Below are positions 45,326 to 53,681 of a stretch of DNA of 64,000 bases, piece by piece. Under the pieces are notes generated by a model. The model saw nothing but the letters and a program-made list of their open reading frames with translations. It had not been told where the DNA came from and searched no databases. This DNA is from Desulfocicer vacuolatum DSM 3385 (GTDB lineage: Bacteria > Desulfobacterota > Desulfobacteria > Desulfobacterales > Desulfobacteraceae): NCBI RefSeq assembly GCF_900176365.1, contig NZ_FWXY01000017.1:60242-124241 (forward strand). The letters run 5' to 3'. Every line of letters starts with the position of its first letter. The first letter of the stretch is position 1. Made by a program: the position numbers and the translations under genes.

Positions 45326-46438
45326 ATGGAAAAAACATTGATACTGGTGGGAGGAGGCCATGCCCACATGGAAACCCTGGCCCACCTGGAAGACTTTGTA
45401 CAAAAAGGCTTTAAGGTCATCGTGGTGGGGCCCTCCACCCACCACTACTATTCGGGCATGGGACCCGGCATGCTGGGCAAAACCTACACCCCCAAAGAAA
45501 TTCGTTTTGCCACCAGGCATGTGGTGGAAAAAAAGGGAGCCATCTTTATAGAGGACAAAGGCGTCCGCATTGATCCAGACACCCGGACCCTTTTTCTGGC
45601 ATCGGGAAAGAGCCTGTCTTATGATGTTATCTCCTTTAATGCGGGAAGTTACGTGCCCCAGGAAAGTGTCATGGGGGATGACAACGATGTCTATCCGGTG
45701 AAGCCCATTGAAAAACTCATGGAGGCCCAGGCCCGGATAGAGGAACTCACCCGCCAGAAAAAAATTGCCATTGCCATTGTGGGGGGCGGGCCGTCATCTG
45801 CCGAAATTGCAGGCAATGTAAGGCAATTGACCCGTGGATCAGGCTTTAACACCCCGGATATCACCATCTTTGCCGGGAATAAATTCATGGGACGATTCCC
45901 GGAAAAAGTCAGACAGGGGGTCATGACCATTCTTCAAAAACGAGACATTATCCTCAATGAATCTGGATATGTCTCCCAGGTAAAAGACAAAAAAGTCACC
46001 TTGAAATCAGGGGAAACTTTTTCTGCAGATTTTATTTTCATGGCCCTGGGGGTGAAGCCCTCCACCATTTTTGAACAATCCGGCCTTCCCACGGGACCGG
46101 ACGGGGGACTTCTGGTGAACAAATATCTCCAGAGCACCCGGTATCCTGAAATTTTTGGCGGAGGAGACTGTATCTATTTCCAGGACGCCCCCCTGGATAA
46201 GGTGGGGGTATATGCCGTTCGGGAAAACCCCATACTGCTGCACAATATCATGGCATGCCTCACCGGCAATCCCCTGAAGGTGTTTGCCCCCGGTGGAGAC
46301 TATCTGCTGATTTTCAACCTCGGTGACGGGCTGGGAGTATTAAAAAAACGCGGTATTTTCTTAAAGGGCCGTCTGGCATTTAAGCTTAAAGACTACATTG
46401 ATCGAAAATTCATGAAACTGTTCCAGGCCATTGAATAG
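45326..46438 (+). CDS. FAD-dependent oxidoreductase of the SelD-associated family
   Basis: A 370-residue flavoprotein of the NDH-2-like group. The FAD motif LVGGGHAHMETLAHL (with GHAH), the NAD motif IAIVGGGPSSAEIA and FGGGDCIYF are visible. This GGGHAH family is known as an N-terminal partner fused to selenide, water dikinase (SelD) in many bacteria. Here it stands alone, directly after a selenocysteine protein gene. A role in providing reduced selenium is possible but not shown; a plain NADH:quinone role is the alternative. AGGAA precedes the ATG. Confidence 0.82.
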   Translation: MEKTLILVGGGHAHMETLAHLEDFVQKGFKVIVVGPSTHHYYSGMGPGMLGKTYTPKEIRFATRHVVEKKGAIFIEDKGVRIDPDTRTLFLASGKSLSYDVISFNAGSYVPQESVMGDDNDVYPVKPIEKLMEAQARIEELTRQKKIAIAIVGGGPSSAEIAGNVRQLTRGSGFNTPDITIFAGNKFMGRFPEKVRQGVMTILQKRDIILNESGYVSQVKDKKVTLKSGETFSADFIFMALGVKPSTIFEQSGLPTGPDGGLLVNKYLQSTRYPEIFGGGDCIYFQDAPLDKVGVYAVRENPILLHNIMACLTGNPLKVFAPGGDYLLIFNLGDGLGVLKKRGIFLKGRLAFKLKDYIDRKFMKLFQAIE

Positions 46439-46456
46439 ATGTCCAATGCTTAAATT

Positions 46457-46558
46457 AAGGGAGTCAGCAATTTTTAATCCACCGTTTATTCGGGGGCTCA
46501 TTCACGGGAAGTAACAACCATCGAGTTAAATGGTAAATCAATAAGGTCTGGGTCCCTG
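46457..46558 (+). repeat. Repeat C copy 2
   Basis: Reverse-oriented match of 33513-33616. It fills most of the space between the flavoprotein stop and the next gene. Confidence 0.8.
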
Positions 46559-46587
46559 AACGTTTTTGCGCCAGAAGGAGTTTGATT

Positions 46588-48744
46588 GTGACAAAAAGCA
46601 AATCTGTGTTTTCAAAGGGGAAATCTCTGGTGGTCATCGCTGTACTGTGTGCAGTGGGTCTTTTTTTCATGCTGGACCTCCATCACTATTTTTCCCTAAG
46701 CAGTTTAAAAGCCCGGCAGGTACGCTTTCAAGCATTTTACGACGCCCATGCCGTTTTCACCATGGGCCTTTACATGGCAGCCTACATTACCATGGCAGCC
46801 CTGTCTCTGCCCGGTGCCGCCGTCATGACCCTGGCGGCCGGGGCCCTTTTTGGTCTGTTCACAGGCACCCTGCTTGCCGTCATATCAAGCACCATCGGAG
46901 CCACCCTGGCCTTTCTGGTTTCACGATTTCTGTTCAGGGATTACATCCAGAGACGATTCAAGGATAAACTTAAAAAGATCAACCGAGGCCTGGCAAAGGA
47001 AGGAGCCTTTTACCTTTTAACCCTGCGTCTGGTACCCATTTTCCCCTTTTTCATCATCAATCTGGTCATGGGGGTCACCGCCATTTCCACCCGGGTGTTT
47101 GCCGGGGTGAGCCTGGTGGGCATGCTGGGCGGCTGCATGGTGTATGTCAATGCCGGCACCCAGCTGGCCCGCATTGACTCTGTCAAGGATATTGTCTCCC
47201 CTGGCATCCTGTTTGCTTTTATGCTGCTGGGTCTTTTTTCCCTGGTGGCGAAAAAAGCCGTTGATGTGCTACGTCGTAACAAAGCCCTGTCCCAGTACAG
47301 GCGCCCCGGTAAATTTGACTACAATCTGGTGGTCCTGGGAGCAGGATCAGCGGGTCTTGTGACCTCTTACATTGCCGCAGCTGTCAAAGCAAAGGTGGCT
47401 TTGGTGGAAAAACATAAAATGGGGGGAGATTGTCTTAACACCGGATGTGTACCCAGCAAAGCATTCATCCGCAGCGCCCGGATACTCTCCCAGGTGAACC
47501 GAGCCGGGGAGTTTGGATTTGACCGTGGAGATATTAAATTTAACTTTAAAACCGTCATGGAACGGGTCCAGAAGGTAATCAAAACCATTGCCCCCCATGA
47601 TTCTGTGGATCGTTACACTGACCTTGGCGTTGAATGTATCCAGGGAAAAGCCTTGATAAAGTCGCCCTGGGAGGTGGAAGTCAACCACCGTGTGTTGACC
47701 ACCCGCAATATTGTGGTGGCCACCGGAGCCCGTCCCATGATACCGGATCTTCCCGGACTTGATAGCATCCCTTTTTACACTTCTGATACCATCTGGGAAA
47801 TGGAAAAACTGCCCCGACGCCTCATGATCCTGGGAGGCGGGCCCATTGGCTGCGAGCTTGCCCAGGCCTTTGCCGGATTTGGGGCCCGGGTGATCCTGGT
47901 TCAACGGGGGGCACATCTCATGAAACGGGAAGACCCGGAAGTGTCCGATCTCATCAAAGCACAGTTTGAATCCCAGGGCATAGAGGTATTTACCCACCAT
48001 GGGGCAAAGGCGGTGGTGGTGGAGTCAGATACCCGGTATCTGGTGTGCACCCACAATGGTGAAGAGGTAAAAATCGCCTTTGATGAAATACTGGTGGCCC
48101 TGGGACGGCAACCCAATGTAACCGGGTTTGGTCTGGAAGAACTGGGGGTGCGCCTAACCCCCCGGGGAACCATTGATGCAGGAGAATTCATGGAAACCAG
48201 CATCCCCACCATATTTTGTGCAGGGGATGTGGCAGGCCCCTACCAGTTTACCCATGTGGCTGCCCATCAGTCCTGGTATGCATCGGTGAATGCGCTGTTT
48301 GGAGGAATTAAAAAGTTCCGGGTGGACTACAACACCATTCCCTGGGCCACCTTTACCCACCCGGAGGTGGCCCGGGTGGGGCTAAATGAAACTGATGCCA
48401 GGGCTAAAAACATTGAGTATGAGGTGACCCGTTATAACCTGGATGATCTGGACCGGGCCATTGCCGATGGGGAGGCCCGGGGATTTGTAAAAGTCCTCAC
48501 CGTGCCGGAAAAGGATAAAATCCTGGGGGTAACCCTGGTGGGGAGCCATGCCGGAGAGATCATTGCAGAATTTGTACTGGCCATGAAGGCGGGGCTGGGA
48601 TTAAACAAGATCCTTGGCACCATTCATATCTACCCCACCATGGCCGAGGCCAATAAATACGTTGCCGGGGCGTGGAAACGGGCACATAAACCGGAAAAAC
48701 TACTTTCCTGGGTGGAAAAATTTCACTCCTGGAGGCGAAAGTAA
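46588..48744 (+). CDS. TVP38/TMEM64 membrane domain fused to a mercuric-reductase-like flavoprotein
   Basis: A 718-residue fusion. The N-terminal part (about 12-225) is a TVP38/DedA-like domain with five to six TM helices (LPGAAVMTLAAGALFGLFTG, LTLRLVPIFPFFIINLVMG). The C-terminal part (about 240-718) is a disulfide oxidoreductase with LGAGSAGLVTSYIAA, the redox pair GGDCLNTGCVPSKA, the NAD motif ILGGGPIGCELAQAF and the late IHIYPTMAEANKY. GTG at 46588 is preferred over TTG at 46582 because of spacing from AAGGAG. The same fusion occurs in other bacteria. It probably places a thiol reductase at the membrane; the substrate is unknown. Confidence 0.87.
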   Translation: MTKSKSVFSKGKSLVVIAVLCAVGLFFMLDLHHYFSLSSLKARQVRFQAFYDAHAVFTMGLYMAAYITMAALSLPGAAVMTLAAGALFGLFTGTLLAVISSTIGATLAFLVSRFLFRDYIQRRFKDKLKKINRGLAKEGAFYLLTLRLVPIFPFFIINLVMGVTAISTRVFAGVSLVGMLGGCMVYVNAGTQLARIDSVKDIVSPGILFAFMLLGLFSLVAKKAVDVLRRNKALSQYRRPGKFDYNLVVLGAGSAGLVTSYIAAAVKAKVALVEKHKMGGDCLNTGCVPSKAFIRSARILSQVNRAGEFGFDRGDIKFNFKTVMERVQKVIKTIAPHDSVDRYTDLGVECIQGKALIKSPWEVEVNHRVLTTRNIVVATGARPMIPDLPGLDSIPFYTSDTIWEMEKLPRRLMILGGGPIGCELAQAFAGFGARVILVQRGAHLMKREDPEVSDLIKAQFESQGIEVFTHHGAKAVVVESDTRYLVCTHNGEEVKIAFDEILVALGRQPNVTGFGLEELGVRLTPRGTIDAGEFMETSIPTIFCAGDVAGPYQFTHVAAHQSWYASVNALFGGIKKFRVDYNTIPWATFTHPEVARVGLNETDARAKNIEYEVTRYNLDDLDRAIADGEARGFVKVLTVPEKDKILGVTLVGSHAGEIIAEFVLAMKAGLGLNKILGTIHIYPTMAEANKYVAGAWKRAHKPEKLLSWVEKFHSWRRK

Positions 48745-49159
48745 GACAAAAGGGCCAATATATTTACAATTTATATTTGACTGTTTTCGCATGAGTGTAT
48801 AAAACAATAACCCAAAGAGCAAGTTTTTCAACATAATTTTCAAAAAGTGATGACAGATTTTGTATGAAAAACAAAGAGTCTTTAATCGTCCTGAAGAGAT
48901 CAAATGGCGTTGTTTGAGCTGTGGGTATATTCATCCAGGTAAACAGGCACCGGATAAATGCCCGGCCTGTGTAAAGCCCTCGGCATATTTTGAGGTTCTG
49001 GCCAAAAACTGGTAAAGTCAAATGGAGTCAAACCTGGCTTATGGGCGTTATTTATCCAGACAAACGCATAAGCCACTAAAAATAATGCCCATAAGCCAGG
49101 CATGACCCATTTTCTGTGAAAAACATCTTATCAAAACAACGTGAATTAAAGGAGGTTAT
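48745..49159. other. Region with rubrerythrin remnant
   Basis: In 415 bases the only coding trace is a rubrerythrin C-terminal fragment (48860-49015). The sequence before it is AT-rich and has stops in all frames; after it come an imperfect inverted repeat (AAACCTGGCTTATGGGCGTT, 49029-49048, against 49085-49103) and the trihaem cytochrome ribosome site. Confidence 0.6.
48860..49015 (+). pseudogene. Rubrerythrin remnant (rubredoxin-like C-terminal domain only)
   Basis: The frame encodes 51 residues including KWRCLSCGYIHPGKQAPDK and CPACVKPSAYFEVLAKNW, clearly the tail of a rubrerythrin (compare [12 protein letters not shown] in the intact gene at 20877). The di-iron domain is missing: a stop lies just upstream and no ATG or ribosome site precedes the domain (only a TTG at 48860). 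The four metal Cys are intact, so a small functional rubredoxin-like protein cannot be excluded, but deletion of the front part is the simplest reading. Confidence 0.75.
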
Positions 49160-49507
49160 ATGAAGGCAATCAAACTGGCAATTGTTGTGACAGGACTCAT
49201 GATCTTTTCTGCCGTGGCAACCCTTGCCATGGTAAACCATGGTGCAGAGCAATTTGCCATTGACGGAGGCTCCAAAGGCGAAGTACCCTTTCCCCACAAG
49301 ATTCATCAGGAGATCCTTGGGGATTGCAATGCGTGTCACGATGTATTTCCCATGGAGCTTGGTGTTATTAAAACCATGAAGGCAGAAAAAAAACTGAAAA
49401 GAAAACAGGTAATGAATAAAACCTGCATTAAATGTCATCGCGCCCTGAAATCCAAAGGGGAAAGCTACGGTCCCATTTCATGTAACGACTGCCACAAAAA
49501 AAAATAA
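49160..49507 (+). CDS. Small trihaem cytochrome of the c7/c3 family
   Basis: A 115-residue exported cytochrome with a signal peptide (about 1-23) and three CXXCH sites, CNACH, CIKCH and CNDCH. The distal His ligands are seen in FPHKIHQEIL. The spacing fits the cytochrome c7/class III group that shuttles electrons in the periplasm. AAAGGAGGT precedes the ATG. It stands alone and could serve the multihaem cytochromes at 4987 and 40910. Confidence 0.9.
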   Translation: MKAIKLAIVVTGLMIFSAVATLAMVNHGAEQFAIDGGSKGEVPFPHKIHQEILGDCNACHDVFPMELGVIKTMKAEKKLKRKQVMNKTCIKCHRALKSKGESYGPISCNDCHKKK

Positions 49508-49932
49508 GATATCAGAGAACCGATATTTTTTGATTCATCAATTCAATATCCCCTTCTGTAGAGATTACAGTAGGGGATGTTTTGTTTCTACTTGATGGAC
49601 AACCTGAAATAGTAACAAAAACAGAGCAACTTCTATATGCTGTTGCTGTTCGTCCGCTCATAGTTTTGCACTCCAACTTCCTTCAGATGATTCCTCACGG
49701 TTCCTCCCTTGTGTTCGGCTAATACTTGTGTTAACTATGACTCTGTTAATAGGATTCACGGCACCCCATAAGTTCACGCCCATGCCGGGCATACTATATC
49801 ACTCAAACCGACCGCATGGGAGGAAGACGTTTTCCGCGAAAGCAGTCGTACAAACTTTGTTGTGGGCAGAGCCGGATCAAAATACGGTCCGCCCGTGGCG
49901 GTTATATGAAAATCGGAAGGAAAGTTGCAACC
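49508..49932. other. Intergenic region with repeat A remnant
   Basis: No supported gene in 425 bases. A weak hairpin (ATATC/GATAT, 49510-49527) followed by TTTTTT may end the cytochrome transcript. The part from 49640 to 49840 is not recognised. A partial repeat A copy (49846-49908) precedes the response-regulator ribosome site. Confidence 0.6.
49846..49908 (-). repeat. Repeat A copy 11, partial
   Basis: The first two thirds of the element in reverse orientation (AAACTTTGTTGTGGGCAGAG to GGCGGTTATATG). It runs against the flanking genes, unlike most copies. An open frame through it would extend the response regulator N-terminus, but those residues are repeat-derived. Confidence 0.75.
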
Positions 49933-50628
49933 ATGCCGACCATGCTCATCATTGACGATGACAGCGAACTTTGTGAACTCCTTGAAGCCTATCTCACCCC
50001 CGAAGGATTTAAGGTGACATTCCGGCAAGACGGAGAAAAGGGAATGCAGCAGGCTCTTTCCGGAAAACATGACATCGTTATTCTTGATATCATGCTGCCA
50101 AAAAGCAACGGATTTGAAATTCTAAGCCATATTCGTAGACATTCAGCCATTCCCGTGATCATGCTCACCGCCCGGGGCGATGAAGTGGACCGGATTGTGG
50201 GCCTTGAAATGGGGGCGGACGATTATCTGCCCAAACCCTTCAATCCCCGGGAGCTGGTTGCCCGGGTCAGGGCGGTGCTGCGCAGGGTTAACCGAGAAAA
50301 AAAGCTGGAGGTTCAAAATCCCCCCCCATCCATTGAAATCGGCGACATAACACTTAACAGAGCCACCCGGATTGCCTTTAAATGCGGTGAGCCCATGCCC
50401 CTGACCTCAGTTGAATTTGATCTTCTCGGGATACTCATGGAGCAGGCAGGCAGGGTGGTGATGAAAGAGAAACTGGTGAAATCCGTTCTCGACCGAGATT
50501 ATTCTCCCTTTGACAGGAGCATTGATGTTCATATCAGCAACCTGCGTAAAAAGATCGGCCATGTCACAGGTGCCCATGAGCGGATAAAAACCATACGAAG
50601 CACGGGGTATCTTTATGTGGCAACCTAA
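49933..50628 (+). CDS. OmpR-family response regulator (CpxR-like)
   Basis: A 231-residue DNA-binding regulator. The receiver (about 3-115) has TMLIIDDDSEL, phospho-Asp in DIVILDIMLPK and Lys in YLPKPFNPREL. The winged-helix domain (about 130-228) has TSVEFDLLGILMEQAGRVV and SIDVHISNLRKKIG. The ATG at 49933 has AGGAAAG upstream; longer starts run into a repeat. It lies 16 bp before the histidine kinase. A GTAAA-N5-GTAAA box downstream fits a CpxR-like DNA specificity. Confidence 0.92.
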   Translation: MPTMLIIDDDSELCELLEAYLTPEGFKVTFRQDGEKGMQQALSGKHDIVILDIMLPKSNGFEILSHIRRHSAIPVIMLTARGDEVDRIVGLEMGADDYLPKPFNPRELVARVRAVLRRVNREKKLEVQNPPPSIEIGDITLNRATRIAFKCGEPMPLTSVEFDLLGILMEQAGRVVMKEKLVKSVLDRDYSPFDRSIDVHISNLRKKIGHVTGAHERIKTIRSTGYLYVAT

Positions 50629-50644
50629 TGCATAGTCAAAAAAT

Positions 50645-52060
50645 ATGAACAAACTTTTTCTAAAATTGTTTTTTATCTGGTATTGTTTTTCCATCTTTTT
50701 TGCCACCATTGTCACCTCAACAGTGATCATCCTTTTGAATACCGACTCAAAAAACTCGGTGTTGACCGGGGTGTCGAGCAAGGCACTTTATCTGTTTGGC
50801 CAGGTGGCGGTTGAGCACTACGAGGCCCAGAGAAAATCGGCCCTTGATGCAATGCTAAGGGATAGTGAAAAAGAAAACGAAGTTCAAATTTCCCTTTATA
50901 ATGAAGAGGGTGAAAAATTAGGCGGCAACACATCCCTTGACACGGTAAGCCCTATCATCAAGGCTGCACTTGCTGAGGGTGAGTTCATCAATATCATCTA
51001 TTTCTGGAAGCCGGTGATGGCAAGACGGATCTCTGGAACCGAGGGGAATCGCTATGTTGTGATCTTTGAACCGGGTATCTTTATCCATTCAGATATTCTC
51101 AGTAAAAATTTTTTCCTGCGCCTTTTTATCATCCTTTTTGCCGGAGGCGTTATCAGTTTTTTTTTGACCCGTCACCTGGTATCCCCCATCAAAAAAATAC
51201 AGCAGGCCACTCTTCGAATTGCCAGGGGTGATTTTTCTGTCAGAATTGGAAATCAGTTCCACGGACGAAGGGATGAACTGGTTGATCTGGCCAGGGATTT
51301 TGACAATATGGCCGAAAAAATTGATCGTCTCAAAACCATTCAAACCCAGGTACTCAGGGATATCTCCCATGAACTCAGATCTCCTTTGACCCGTCTCGGA
51401 GTAGCCCTGGAGCTGGAATGCCGGAGGGCGGGCACCAACAACGGATTGTTTTTAGACAGAATCCGCCTTGAGGCGGAACGCCTAAACGCCCTGATTGACC
51501 AGATTTTGGTGGTGGCAGGATTTAAGCAGGACATTGAGACAATGAAAATTGAGCCGATAAACCTCAAAGCGTTGCTGAAGCGTATTGTGGTGGATGCAGA
51601 TTTTGAAACCCAGTCTCAAAATTCGCCGGTTGCCGTTATCCATGCCCGGGAAATCGTCTACCACGGCAATATAGATCTTCTCAAGCGCACCTTTGACAAT
51701 ATCATTCGTAATGCCGTCCTCTACTCAAAAACCGAACTGCCCATCGATATCTCGATCCTTACGGAAAAAAAAGAAGGTCAATCCTATGTGGTGGTAATGG
51801 TGTCAGACCATGGTGACGGAGTGCCTGAGAATTCTCTTGAAAAAATATTCCATCCGTTTTACAGGGTGGAGAATGCCCGGGACAGAAAGAGCGGTGGAAC
51901 CGGACTTGGGCTTGCTATCTCGGACAGGGCCGTGAAAATGCACAACGGATTCATCCTTGCTTCAAATCGTGCCGGGGGAGGATTGACCGTTAAAACATAT
52001 CTTCCCTTCCAGCCCCATCACAGACCGATACCTGAACCATTACCACTCAGGGCCATCTAA
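50645..52060 (+). CDS. Membrane sensor histidine kinase (CpxA-like)
   Basis: A 471-residue kinase with TM helices near residues 5-28 and 155-178 and a periplasmic domain between. A HAMP domain (about 180-235) leads to the phospho-His box VLRDISHELRSPLTRLGVA, and the HATPase domain has TFDNIIRNAVLYSK, DHGDGVPE and GGTGLGLAIS. This matches the CpxA/RstB class that responds to envelope state. It is cotranscribed with the response regulator upstream. Confidence 0.92.
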   Translation: MNKLFLKLFFIWYCFSIFFATIVTSTVIILLNTDSKNSVLTGVSSKALYLFGQVAVEHYEAQRKSALDAMLRDSEKENEVQISLYNEEGEKLGGNTSLDTVSPIIKAALAEGEFINIIYFWKPVMARRISGTEGNRYVVIFEPGIFIHSDILSKNFFLRLFIILFAGGVISFFLTRHLVSPIKKIQQATLRIARGDFSVRIGNQFHGRRDELVDLARDFDNMAEKIDRLKTIQTQVLRDISHELRSPLTRLGVALELECRRAGTNNGLFLDRIRLEAERLNALIDQILVVAGFKQDIETMKIEPINLKALLKRIVVDADFETQSQNSPVAVIHAREIVYHGNIDLLKRTFDNIIRNAVLYSKTELPIDISILTEKKEGQSYVVVMVSDHGDGVPENSLEKIFHPFYRVENARDRKSGGTGLGLAISDRAVKMHNGFILASNRAGGGLTVKTYLPFQPHHRPIPEPLPLRAI

Positions 52061-52072
52061 TCCACCCCAAAT

Positions 52073-52087
52073 GTAAAGAAGTGTAAA
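52073..52087 (+). promoter_or_regulatory. CpxR-type box, GTAAA-N5-GTAAA
   Basis: GTAAA-GAAGT-GTAAA matches exactly the known CpxR recognition pattern. It sits 12 bases after the kinase stop and 140 bp before the OFA transporter ATG, so the transporter is the likely target. Confidence 0.6.
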
Positions 52088-52226
52088 GAGATGTCACAAA
52101 AAATTAACAGTTCTTAACGTCTCCTTTTCAAACTCTTAACCACATGTTCTCCTTAATTCTTGTATTATATAGATGGCACTCTGTATATGGATTTTTTTAT
52201 CAAAAAAATAAAAAAAGGAGAAAACC

Positions 52227-53549
52227 ATGTCTTCGATTGGAACAAAAGAACCTTTAAATGCATGGATTACCGTTTTTGCAGGAACCGCCATCAACCTTTG
52301 CCTGGGAATACTTTATGCCTGGAGCATCTGGTCCTCCGCCCTGATTGATACCGAACGTGCAGGGCAGTCCATGACTGGCCCCAATTCAGGTTGGGAGTAC
52401 ATCACCAACACTCAGGCCGCCATTCCGTTTTCAATCTGTGTCATCGTCTTTGCTCTTCTCATGATTCCAGGCGGCAGAATCCAGGACCGGTTCGGTCCCA
52501 AGACAGGTGCAATTCTGGGTGGATTGTTTCTGGCGGCAGGCTGTATCCTTGCAGGACTCATGAAAAGCTTTACCGGGCTTGTGATTGGTTTTGGCTTCCT
52601 GGGAGGTATTGGTATGGGTATCGGATATGCTGCCCCGACCCCGGCCGCCATGAAATGGTTTGGTCCCCATAAACGAGGACTCATTGCAGGCCTTGTTGTA
52701 TCCGGGTATGGGGGAGCAGCCCTTTATATCGCCCCCTTTGGTCAATATTTAATGAATAATTACGGGATTACGGGCAGTTTTGTAGGACTGGGGATCTGGT
52801 TTGCAGTAATCGTGTGTATCGCAGGACAGCTTCTGGTCAATCCGCCCAGTGGATACAAAGCACCTGGAAAGGCCCACGCTTCTCCAGAACAAAAGACGGC
52901 CATCACTTCAAAGGAGTGGGCCCCGGCACAGACCCTTAGGTGCTGGCAGCTCTACTCCCTGATATTTATGTTCATGCTTTCCACCCAGTCAGGGCTTTTG
53001 ATCATCAGTAATGCCAACGGCCTCTTAAAAACCGTTGGCAAGGACATCCCGTTTTTTGCCGCAAACGCCTGGATTCTTGTTGCCTATGGCGGACTTATCA
53101 ATGCCAGCGGACGTATAGCCACCGGTTTATACTCCGACAAAATCGGACGTCTCAATGCCTATTGCATCAATATGGGGGTATCCGCCCTGTGCCTCTTTTT
53201 GCTTCCGTTCATCATCAAAACCCAGAACGTATTTCTACTCTTTCTTGCCGTTGGCATCGCCTTCTGGCAGTATGGCGGTGGTCTTTCGCTTCTGCCTGCA
53301 TTTACAGCCGATTTTTTCGGCTCAAAAAACCTTGGCTTTAATTACGGTATTGTGTTCCTGGGCTGGGGTGTGGGAATGTTCATTCCCCAACTTGCAGGTA
53401 TAATCAAGGATTATACGGGAAACCTCAATTATGCCTTTTATCTTTCAGGTACATTACTACTGGTAGGCATTGCTATTGCCAGGCTAACCACAAAACCAAA
53501 TTTTGAACAATTTTCTGTAGGGGAAAACGCTTCGATTACCTCACACTGA
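52227..53549 (+). CDS. OFA-family major facilitator transporter (oxalate/formate antiporter-like)
   Basis: A 440-residue inner-membrane transporter with twelve predicted TM helices. The N-terminal motif GTAINLCLGILYAWSIWSSA and the loop PGGRIQDRFGPKTGAI are typical of the OFA family, as is YAAPTPAAMKWFGPHKRGLI. Members exchange or import small carboxylates such as oxalate, formate or lactate; the substrate here is not known. AAAGGAG precedes the ATG. A CpxR-type box upstream links it to the adjacent two-component system. Confidence 0.9.
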   Translation: MSSIGTKEPLNAWITVFAGTAINLCLGILYAWSIWSSALIDTERAGQSMTGPNSGWEYITNTQAAIPFSICVIVFALLMIPGGRIQDRFGPKTGAILGGLFLAAGCILAGLMKSFTGLVIGFGFLGGIGMGIGYAAPTPAAMKWFGPHKRGLIAGLVVSGYGGAALYIAPFGQYLMNNYGITGSFVGLGIWFAVIVCIAGQLLVNPPSGYKAPGKAHASPEQKTAITSKEWAPAQTLRCWQLYSLIFMFMLSTQSGLLIISNANGLLKTVGKDIPFFAANAWILVAYGGLINASGRIATGLYSDKIGRLNAYCINMGVSALCLFLLPFIIKTQNVFLLFLAVGIAFWQYGGGLSLLPAFTADFFGSKNLGFNYGIVFLGWGVGMFIPQLAGIIKDYTGNLNYAFYLSGTLLLVGIAIARLTTKPNFEQFSVGENASITSH

Positions 53550-53574
53550 TCTCAGGCTATCATGGTCCAGTGTG
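53541..53574 (+). terminator. Hairpin at the end of the transporter gene
   Basis: TCACACTG (53541-53548, including the stop codon) and CAGTGTG (53568-53574) form a 7-bp stem. No T run follows, so it is a weak terminator candidate. Confidence 0.35.
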
Positions 53575-53583
53575 CCACCAAAA

Positions 53584-53679
53584 GCAGCAATTTTGGGGAT
53601 AGAAATAACCGTTTAAGAGGTAAAAACTGCCAAATTTCAAACTTATTATTTTAATATCAGTATGTTGTCGTGGCCCACA
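53584..53679 (+). repeat. Repeat E copy 1
   Basis: About 96 bp starting AGCAATTTTGGGG, through GACCGTTTAAGAGG-like and AAAACTGCCAAA phrases, ending CGTGGCCC. A direct copy lies at 59092-59187. Confidence 0.8.
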
Positions 53680-53681
53680 CC

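Noticed and set aside
49816..49932. Longer N-terminus for the response regulator
   Set aside because: The extra residues are translated repeat A sequence; the ATG at 49933 has its own ribosome site and begins the receiver fold.
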